The notes below the pieces were generated by a model. It searched no databases. It saw only the letters and a list, made by a program, of their open reading frames with translations, and was not told the DNA's origin. From Flavobacteriaceae bacterium (lineage in GTDB: Bacteria; Bacteroidota; Bacteroidia; Flavobacteriales; Flavobacteriaceae), in NCBI GenBank assembly GCA_947453195.1, contig CANGFO010000005.1, positions 1 to 64,000 of the forward strand: a stretch of 64,000 nt of DNA, in the 5' to 3' direction. Position 1 is the stretch's first letter, and each line of letters starts with the position of its first letter. Shown here one piece after another: positions 56,823 through 64,000 of the stretch. The position numbers and the translations under genes were made by a program.

Positions 56823-57593
56823 TTAGGTAAAGTAATATCTTCTGATAGAAATCATCACCAAAATTAAGATGTTATAGCCAATAAAAAACGGAACAATAAC
56901 TTCTATCCAGCCAATTGTTAGCATAAATCCAATTAGAAATAATTGAAAGCCTAAGCCAAACAAAGATACAAATGTCATAAACCAATTTGAAAAAATAGAG
57001 GCTTTATAAGCATCGGGATCTAAAGCATGAATTATTTTATCAAACACACCATAAACAAGGGTATAAATGAAAAACAAAATAGTAACCGATTTTTGACTTT
57101 CACCGGCTAAAGCTTTTGGGGTTTTATATTCAAATATTTTACTCGTTGTATCTCCTCCAGCGGTTTTATTTCTTAAAATTACATAGTAATAATTGTATAA
57201 AGTCCCTTGCAATTGAATACTAATGAATCCTAATAAGGTTAGCCAAATTGTTGTTTTTGAAACGAAACAAATTGCCATAAAGAGTAGAAAGTTGATTATT
57301 ATATCAAAAACACTATCAAGATATCTTCCAAAGTAGGAAGGAGTGTTTTTTAAACGAGCTAATTCACCATCTGCAGCATCAATTCCCGATTTTAAAAGGA
57401 TAAAAATAAAGGCTAAAATAAAATGATTGGTAAGTAAAAAATAAATAGCTGTTAGCCCTGATATGCCGAAAAGTATCGTTACGTGAATAGGGGTGAAACG
57501 TGTGTTTTTTAAATTATTTGCAAGAAATCTTCCAAAGGGTCTTCCATAATCAGATAAGTCAATAAATTTATTTTCGGCTGCAAGTTTAGACAT
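56823..57593 (-). CDS. CDP-alcohol phosphatidyltransferase family protein
   Basis: DGELARLKNTPSYFGRYLDSVFD signature. Confidence 0.9.
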   Translation of the reverse strand: MSKLAAENKFIDLSDYGRPFGRFLANNLKNTRFTPIHVTILFGISGLTAIYFLLTNHFILAFIFILLKSGIDAADGELARLKNTPSYFGRYLDSVFDIIINFLLFMAICFVSKTTIWLTLLGFISIQLQGTLYNYYYVILRNKTAGGDTTSKIFEYKTPKALAGESQKSVTILFFIYTLVYGVFDKIIHALDPDAYKASIFSNWFMTFVSLFGLGFQLFLIGFMLTIGWIEVIVPFFIGYNILILVMISIRRYYFT

Positions 57594-57656
57594 TTAATTA
57601 AAGTAAGACGGAATGTGACAATATAGTCGGGTATTTTGTTTTATAAAGTTTATCAA

Positions 57657-58676
57657 TTATTTAGATAATTGATGTAAAGTATAGGTCATTGCTGCTAGTA
57701 AAAGAAAAGCCATAGCTTGATGTGTTACACCTAGCCATAAAGGCACACTTAATAATAAAGTTAGTACTCCAAGTGTAAATTGTAAAAACACGATAAATAC
57801 TAAGGCATTTAATCCGTTTTTTTGAGTATTTGTAAGTGAATATTTTTTGCTTTTGAAGAATAAAAATAATATCAAACTTACCACAATATAGGCAAGAGTT
57901 CTGTGCACAAATTGCACGCCACTTTTACCCTCTGTAAATCGTTCCAGCCAAGTGTTTTTTTCAATTGAAATACTTTCATGAAAGAATTGTCCGTCGCTCA
58001 TTAAAGGCCAATGGTTATGGACAAACCCAGCATCCAATCCGGCAACGAAACCACCGTAAATAATTTGTAGTATTAAGAAAACTAGTGTTATTCGAGCTAA
58101 TTTCTTTAACGGAAGTATTACTTCATTTTGGGTTGGATATACTAAATCTAGTGCTACCCATAATGTATAGGCAAACGTAATAAAAGCAAAGGTTAGGTGT
58201 AAAGAAAGACGAAAATGACTCACGTCAGGGTTGTTTACTAATCCGCTTTTTACCATAAACCAACCTAAGAAGCCTTGGAATGCTCCCATTGCTAATAAGA
58301 TTCCGCATTTTTTTAGAGTTTCTCGATCTATTCTTTTCTTAATTAAGAAATATACAAATGGTATGATGAATACAAATCCAAGAATTCTTCCGATAAATCG
58401 GTGAAACCACTCCCAGAAATAAATGAATTTATAATCGGCAAGTTGAAAATTGTTGTGAACGTTAATTAATTTATATTCAGGAAATTGTTTGTAGGCATCA
58501 AATGCTTGTTGCCACGCAGCTTCTGTTAGTGGTGGAAAGGTATCCGTAACTAAATGCCAATCGGTCATTGAAAGGCCCGAATTAGTTAACCTTGTAATCC
58601 CTCCAACAACCACCATAACAAATACAAGGAAACAGCCAAGTAGTAACCAAATTATTACAGATTTATTTTCTTTCAT
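57657..58676 (-). CDS. ctaA: Heme A synthase (COX15/CtaA)
   Basis: VVGGITRLTNSGLSMTDWHLVT; WEWFHRFIGRILG; QFVHRTLAYIVV. Confidence 0.93.
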   Translation of the reverse strand: MKENKSVIIWLLLGCFLVFVMVVVGGITRLTNSGLSMTDWHLVTDTFPPLTEAAWQQAFDAYKQFPEYKLINVHNNFQLADYKFIYFWEWFHRFIGRILGFVFIIPFVYFLIKKRIDRETLKKCGILLAMGAFQGFLGWFMVKSGLVNNPDVSHFRLSLHLTFAFITFAYTLWVALDLVYPTQNEVILPLKKLARITLVFLILQIIYGGFVAGLDAGFVHNHWPLMSDGQFFHESISIEKNTWLERFTEGKSGVQFVHRTLAYIVVSLILFLFFKSKKYSLTNTQKNGLNALVFIVFLQFTLGVLTLLLSVPLWLGVTHQAMAFLLLAAMTYTLHQLSK

Positions 58677-58748
58677 TGTGTATGATTTTTTTACAAAATT
58701 ATTTTATTACCTATGAAAATAAGATTCAACGTTCGTTAATGTTTTCTT

Positions 58749-60170
58749 TTAGTTCTCCACTTTTTGTAATCCTAATTTTTCAGCTCTATTTAATACAAAC
58801 TCATAGGCCGCTTCGTACTCATTCGGAATTTTTCCATCTAAAATAGCTTCCTTAACCGCTTCTTTTAGCATGCCTATCTCTCGTGATGGTTTTAAATTGA
58901 AAAGATGCATGATTTCTTCACCAGAAATTGGTGGTTGAAATTGCCTTACATGATCTTTTTCTTCAACTTCAATTATTTTCTTGCGAACAATATCAAAGTT
59001 ATTGTGGTACTTTTTAAATTTTGTTGGATTTTTGGTAGTAATGTCAGCTTCACAAAGTGTCATTAAATCATCTACATCATCACCGGCATCAAATACTAAT
59101 CGTCTAACCGCCGAATCAGTAACTGTGTCTTGAGCTAGAACAATAGGTCTAGAACTCATAATGACCATTTTCTGTACAAATTTTAATTTGTTGTTAAGTG
59201 GCATGTGCAATCGTTCAAAGATTTTTTTGACCATTTTACCACCTAAAAATTCATGCCCATGAAAGGTCCAACCTTGTTTTTTATTGAATTTTTTTGTGGG
59301 TGCTTTTCCAATATCATGAAGCAAAGCCGCCCACCGCAACCATACATCTTCGGTATTCGGACAAATATTGTCTACGACTTCTAAAGTGTGATAAAAATTG
59401 TTTTTATGGGTGTGTCCTTCAACTTCTTCTACATTATTTAAGGCAGTTAATTCAGGTAAAATTAAATCTAACAATCCCGTTTTGTACAAATGTAAAAAAC
59501 CAATTGAAGGTTTATCGGTTGACAATATTTTATTTAATTCATCAACAATTCGTTCACCAGAAATAATATTCAAACGCTCTTTATTTCGTTCAATTGCTAT
59601 TAATGATTCTTGCTCAATATCAAAATTTAATTGGGTTGCAAATCGAATTGCGCGCATCATTCGCAAGGGATCATCAGAATAGGTAATATCAGGGTTTAAA
59701 GGAGTTTTAATGCATTTGTTTTGCAAATCCTCTAATCCATTAAATGGATCGATTAATTCACCATAAGTATCTTTGTTCAGAGATATTGCTAAAGCATTTA
59801 TCGTGAAATCTCTTCGGTTTTGGTCGTCTTCTAGGGTTCCGTTTTCTACAATTGGATTCCGACTTTCTTGTAAGTAACTTTCTTTTCGTGCGCCTACAAA
59901 TTCTATGTCGATATCTTTGTAACGCAACATGGCTGTTCCGTAATTTTTAAAAACTTGAACTTTAGGTTTATTTGGAATTAATTCCGAAACTTTTAATGCC
60001 AATTCAATTCCAGATCCAAGCGCTACTACATCTATGTCTTTTTTGAAATCCCGTTCTAAAAGATAATCACGCACAAATCCTCCAATTACATAACTCTCTA
60101 AGTTAAGTTCTTGGCTTGCTTGTGCTATTATTTTAAAAATAGGATTATTTAGCGCTTTGGTGTAATTCAT
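58749..60170 (-). CDS. CCA tRNA nucleotidyltransferase / HD-domain protein
   Basis: [50 protein letters not shown]. Confidence 0.95.
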   Translation of the reverse strand: MNYTKALNNPIFKIIAQASQELNLESYVIGGFVRDYLLERDFKKDIDVVALGSGIELALKVSELIPNKPKVQVFKNYGTAMLRYKDIDIEFVGARKESYLQESRNPIVENGTLEDDQNRRDFTINALAISLNKDTYGELIDPFNGLEDLQNKCIKTPLNPDITYSDDPLRMMRAIRFATQLNFDIEQESLIAIERNKERLNIISGERIVDELNKILSTDKPSIGFLHLYKTGLLDLILPELTALNNVEEVEGHTHKNNFYHTLEVVDNICPNTEDVWLRWAALLHDIGKAPTKKFNKKQGWTFHGHEFLGGKMVKKIFERLHMPLNNKLKFVQKMVIMSSRPIVLAQDTVTDSAVRRLVFDAGDDVDDLMTLCEADITTKNPTKFKKYHNNFDIVRKKIIEVEEKDHVRQFQPPISGEEIMHLFNLKPSREIGMLKEAVKEAILDGKIPNEYEAAYEFVLNRAEKLGLQKVEN

Positions 60171-60171
60171 T

Positions 60172-60738
60172 TTATTTTCTAATAACCTTCACTTGATTGT
60201 CTAATGAAAGTTTAATAATAGTAGATGGATTTTTGCATACTTTATCTCGCTGCAAATTTACTACATAGTCTACACCTTTTATAATTTCAGGACTAATTTC
60301 TTTAAAAGTTTTTGGAGCTGCCATTCCAGAGATATTAGCCGATGTAGAAACTATTGGTTTTTTCATTCGCTCTAATAATTTAAAACAAAAAGGTTCCTTA
60401 ATTATACGAACTCCAAGTGTTTTATCGGCAGCAATTAAATTCTCGGCAATATTTCTCGGATTATCTAATATCAAAGTAGTTGGTTTTTCAGATAATTCCC
60501 ATAAATCCCATGCCAAATCTGGAATAGCCGAAAATACATTGTACATCATTTTATCGCCATTCATTAGCACAATCATACTTTTAGAATCTTCTCGCTGCTT
60601 TAACGCATATATTTTCGCAATCGCTTCAGGATTAGTGGCATCACAGCCAATCCCCCACACTGTGTCGGTTGGGTAAAGAATAATTCCGCCATTTTTTATT
60701 ACTTCAAAGGCATTGTGTACTTCGGTATTGATGTCCAT
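60172..60738 (-). CDS. L-threonylcarbamoyladenylate synthase (Sua5/YrdC)
   Basis: [46 protein letters not shown]. Confidence 0.94.
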   Translation of the reverse strand: MDINTEVHNAFEVIKNGGIILYPTDTVWGIGCDATNPEAIAKIYALKQREDSKSMIVLMNGDKMMYNVFSAIPDLAWDLWELSEKPTTLILDNPRNIAENLIAADKTLGVRIIKEPFCFKLLERMKKPIVSTSANISGMAAPKTFKEISPEIIKGVDYVVNLQRDKVCKNPSTIIKLSLDNQVKVIRK

Positions 60739-60850
60739 GATGATTTATTTATAAGGTGCAAAGATATTTTTTTTTAGTGATAAATACCTTTTATAAACAA
60801 ATTCAATCAAGTAAAGAATTTGTTATATTTGCCAATAAAGTTATGCATTT

Positions 60851-61555
60851 ATGAAGCTTGAAAGACTGGATTGGGATAGTACTTTTTTTAATTACGACAT
60901 AGGTAGTGTAGTAGTTAATGAAAATCAGTCTCTTGCTATTTCTGATTTTCTTTTAAATAGTATAGGTTATAAGCTGGTTTATATCTTTTCAAAATTAAGT
61001 TTGTCTAATGAATTATTTAAATTAGTAGATGAAAAAGTCGTTTTACATCAAGAATTAAGTCAAATAAAATTTGATTTTTCTTCCGATTTTTTCACCATTA
61101 CCTCATTTGATAAATCTAACCACAATAAACAAGAATTAGAAAAATTAGCTCTTGAAAGTGGTATATTTTCTAGATTTAATGTTGATGAAAATTTTAAATC
61201 AGGTGAATTTAAAAAATTATATTTAGAATGGATAGCACTTTCTATAGAAGGAAAATTAGCCTTTGATATACTAATTGCTATCGATAATAATGAAAGTATT
61301 ATTGGTTTTATTACACTTAATAAAAAAAGTGAAAGCCTTGTAGATATTGGTTTAGTAGCTGTTTCAGATGGATTTAGGGGAAAGGGAATAGGCAAAAAAC
61401 TGATGCAATATGCGCTAACTAAATCTTATGAATTGGGCTACAAAGAAATACAAGTTGTTACCCAATCAAATAATATAAGTGCAATGAAATTATATGAATC
61501 TGTAGGATTTAATATTAAAGAAAAAACATTTGTTTATCACTATTGGAATTTATGA
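60851..61555 (+). CDS. GNAT acetyltransferase, WecD-like
   Basis: GLVAVSDGFRGKGIGKKLMQYALTKSYELGYKEIQVVTQSNNISAMKLYESVGF. Confidence 0.82.
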   Translation: MKLERLDWDSTFFNYDIGSVVVNENQSLAISDFLLNSIGYKLVYIFSKLSLSNELFKLVDEKVVLHQELSQIKFDFSSDFFTITSFDKSNHNKQELEKLALESGIFSRFNVDENFKSGEFKKLYLEWIALSIEGKLAFDILIAIDNNESIIGFITLNKKSESLVDIGLVAVSDGFRGKGIGKKLMQYALTKSYELGYKEIQVVTQSNNISAMKLYESVGFNIKEKTFVYHYWNL

Positions 61556-62679
61556 TACCATTCAATAAACCTTATTTATCCGGAAAGGAAACTTTTTATA
61601 TAGAAGACGCTGTAGGTAGTGGGAAAATTTCTGGAAACGGAAAATACACTAAATTGTGTCAAGATTATTTTGAAAGTAAATACGCTTTCAAAAAATGTTT
61701 GCTGACAACTTCCTGTACCGATGCGTTAGAAATGTGTGCTATTCTTGCAAATATTGAAAAGGATGATGAAATAATCATACCAAGTTACACATTTGTTTCT
61801 ACTGCCTTGGCATTTGTTAGGCAGGGAGCTAAAATAATTTTTGCAGATTCTAATTCAGAAAATCCCAACATTGATGTAGCAAAAATCGAATCCTTAATTA
61901 CCGAAAAAACCAAAGCGATTGTTCCCGTTCATTATGCAGGAATTGCTTGTGATATGGAAGGTATAATGAATTTGGCAACAAAATATAATTTGTTGGTTAT
62001 CGAAGATGCGGCACAAGCCATAGATAGCTATTTCATTTTTAAAGATGGTACCAAAAAAGCGTTAGGATCTATTGGCCATTTGGCAGCTTTTTCATTCCAT
62101 GAAACTAAAAATATTATTTCTGGAGAAGGAGGGATGTTGGCAATTAACGATGCAAAATTCATCCACAGAGCCGAAATAATTTGGGAAAAAGGAACCAATA
62201 GAGCCGAATTTTTTAGAGGTGAAATAAATAAATACGGTTGGGTTGATACCGGATCTTCTTTTTTACCATCAGAAATAATTTCTGCTTTTTTATGGGCACA
62301 ACTGGAACAGTTGGATTTTATTCAAAATAGGAGAAAAGAGCTGTGGAATTTATATTATAAATTACTAAAACCCCATGAGAATTTAGGATTTAAGATTGTT
62401 GAAATCCCTAATTTTGCTACCAATAATGCTCATATGTTTTTTATTGTCTTTGATAGTTTAGAAAAAAGAACGAAATGTATTGAAAAGCTAAAAAACAATA
62501 GCGTTATGGCGGTTTTCCACTATTTAAGTTTACATAAAAGTGATTATTACAAAGATAAATATTCTGGCGAAGAACTTATTTGGAGTGATCATTATACCGA
62601 TAGATTGCTGCGATTGCCAATGTATTTTGAATTGACTGAGTCAGACATTAATAAAATTGTTACTTTAATAACTGAATAA
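61552..62679 (+). CDS. wecE: dTDP-4-amino-4,6-dideoxygalactose transaminase
   Basis: MIPFNKPYLSGKETFYIEDAVGSGKISGNGKYTKLCQDYFE; AFSFHETKNIISGEGGML. ATGA overlap with the upstream gene. Confidence 0.92.
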   Translation: MIPFNKPYLSGKETFYIEDAVGSGKISGNGKYTKLCQDYFESKYAFKKCLLTTSCTDALEMCAILANIEKDDEIIIPSYTFVSTALAFVRQGAKIIFADSNSENPNIDVAKIESLITEKTKAIVPVHYAGIACDMEGIMNLATKYNLLVIEDAAQAIDSYFIFKDGTKKALGSIGHLAAFSFHETKNIISGEGGMLAINDAKFIHRAEIIWEKGTNRAEFFRGEINKYGWVDTGSSFLPSEIISAFLWAQLEQLDFIQNRRKELWNLYYKLLKPHENLGFKIVEIPNFATNNAHMFFIVFDSLEKRTKCIEKLKNNSVMAVFHYLSLHKSDYYKDKYSGEELIWSDHYTDRLLRLPMYFELTESDINKIVTLITE

Positions 62680-62682
62680 TTT

Positions 62683-63861
62683 ATGAATTATCATATCATG
62701 ATTGACGATAAGTTCATAGATGGATTTATTGATGACGCCGAAAAAGTTTCCCCTAGTAGCACTAATGTTTATTTTGTTAATGGGAAAAAAGAGGATTCAA
62801 GATATGTTAAGAATGCAATTGCGAAATGGATACGTTTTAGTGATCAAGAATTCCTATCGATTATTAAAAATGCAACTAAAAATGATAAAGTAATTGTTCA
62901 TTGGTATGATTTAAAAACTGGTCAATTTCTTTTAGAAAATTTGCAAAGTGAAGTGCCATTATATGTTGCCCTATGGGGAGGCGAATTTTATGAAGACCCA
63001 TATTTATACCATATGGATTGGATTCATGATAAATTGACTTTAGATTTTGTGAAAAGCAACAATATTGTTCCTGATAAATACAATAGAAGACCCCATTTGT
63101 TTTTTAAGAAAATTTGGTTAAAACTGAATTACAAGTCAAAAGCTAAAAAGCAATTTGAAGAAAAAATAAAAACAATAAAAAGAATCGATAAATTATTGTT
63201 ACCTAAAAATAACGAATATGAAGTTGAACTGATTAAAAAAATATACGGACTTGAAAAATTAGATTTTGCTGATTTTAATTATGATCAAAATGTAGATTTG
63301 GCCAGTGTTAATGCAATAGAAAATTCATCAGTTAATAAAGATGAAATAGTCATACAAATTGGTAATTCGGCAACAGAAAGTAACAACCATGCCGACGCAT
63401 TATTTTTATTAAGTAAGTTTAAATCCAACACGATTAAGTTGGTTTTACCAATGGCTTATGGCAATGTAAAATACAGTTCATTTGTAAAAAAGCACGGTGC
63501 ATTTTTTTTTAATACTAAGATCGAGTATGTTGAGAATTTTGTTCCAAGGGCCGAATACATTACTAAGTTAAAGGAAACAAATGTATGCATAATGTATCAT
63601 AATAGACAACAAGCATTCGGAAACTGTATTCCGCTTTTAATGCTTGGGAAGAAATTATTTTTGAAGAAAGAAAATTCACTTTTTGTGTTTTTTCAATCAA
63701 TTGGAGTGACTGTTTTTGATGCAAATGAGATTGATACTATGAGTTTTGAAGAATTTTGCAAACCGTTAGCAGAAAATCAAAAAAATCAGAATAAAATTAT
63801 ACTACAAGGATTGTTTTCAGAAGAAAAACGATTGCAATATTTAAGAGAAATAGTAAATTAA
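62683..63861 (+). CDS. TDP-Fuc4NAc:lipid II Fuc4NAc transferase-like (GT56/WecF-like)
   Basis: VPLYVALWGGEFYEDPY; IVIQIGNSATESNNHADALFLLSKF; MYHNRQQAFGNCIPLLMLGKKLFLKKENSLF. Confidence 0.82.
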   Translation: MNYHIMIDDKFIDGFIDDAEKVSPSSTNVYFVNGKKEDSRYVKNAIAKWIRFSDQEFLSIIKNATKNDKVIVHWYDLKTGQFLLENLQSEVPLYVALWGGEFYEDPYLYHMDWIHDKLTLDFVKSNNIVPDKYNRRPHLFFKKIWLKLNYKSKAKKQFEEKIKTIKRIDKLLLPKNNEYEVELIKKIYGLEKLDFADFNYDQNVDLASVNAIENSSVNKDEIVIQIGNSATESNNHADALFLLSKFKSNTIKLVLPMAYGNVKYSSFVKKHGAFFFNTKIEYVENFVPRAEYITKLKETNVCIMYHNRQQAFGNCIPLLMLGKKLFLKKENSLFVFFQSIGVTVFDANEIDTMSFEEFCKPLAENQKNQNKIILQGLFSEEKRLQYLREIVN

Positions 63862-63865
63862 AGAT

Positions 63866-64000
63866 ATGAAATTAGCACCAATTGTATTATTTACTTATAA
63901 TAGACCTAAACATACCCAAAACGTATTGAATTCATTAGCCAATTGCAATGAAGCTAAAGACAGTGTATTGTATGTGTTTTGTGATGGTGCCAAAGCAAAT
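63866..64000 (+). CDS. Glycosyltransferase, N-terminal fragment cut by the window edge
   Basis: MKLAPIVLFTYNRPKHTQNVLNSLANCNEAKDSVLYVFCDGAKAN. Confidence 0.8.
   Translation, partial: MKLAPIVLFTYNRPKHTQNVLNSLANCNEAKDSVLYVFCDGAKAN

Noticed and set aside
1-64000. CRISPR-Cas, toxin-antitoxin, prophage, IS elements, rRNA operons, tRNAs
   Set aside because: No regularly spaced repeats, transposases, phage structural genes or convincing tRNA/rRNA sequences were seen by eye; a tRNAscan/Infernal run would be needed for certainty on tRNAs.

Overview
AT-rich window typical of a Flavobacteriaceae (Bacteroidota) genome. Evidence for this is the T9SS sorting domains, TTTG-N18-22-TAnnTTTG promoters, SusR-like regulator and Bacteroidota-type tmRNA. 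About 50 credible protein genes plus tmRNA. The left 18 kb is a co-oriented beta-glucan (laminarin-type) utilisation locus: a T9SS surface protein with three tandem 167-aa modules (5'-truncated by the window), a Y_Y_Y/LuxR transmembrane regulator, a 1042-aa protein fusing a clan GH-A-like TIM barrel to a putative outer-membrane beta-barrel, a multi-module lipoprotein, a GH16 lipoprotein, a GH149-like beta-1,3-glucan phosphorylase, a GPH/MelB-type symporter and a T9SS-secreted GH16. No SusC/SusD pair is visible in the window. This locus, especially the hydrolase/beta-barrel fusion and the shared 'SDAYT' modules, is the best candidate for an under-described system. The rest is mostly housekeeping genes, a TetR-controlled EmrAB/TolC-type efflux operon, a MarR/nitroreductase/YceI operon, a GH97 + MFS mini-locus, and the start of a Fuc4NAc-type surface polysaccharide locus. 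Other notable points: a dihydroorotase homologue without metal ligands, an endonuclease III without Fe-S cysteines, an HMA-like/AraC hybrid with a degenerate CxxC, a one-base frameshift in a four-helix-bundle gene, a 21-bp duplication of a start region, and paired palindromic operators at the TetR and MarR promoters. All family names come from reading motifs by eye; no database search was run.
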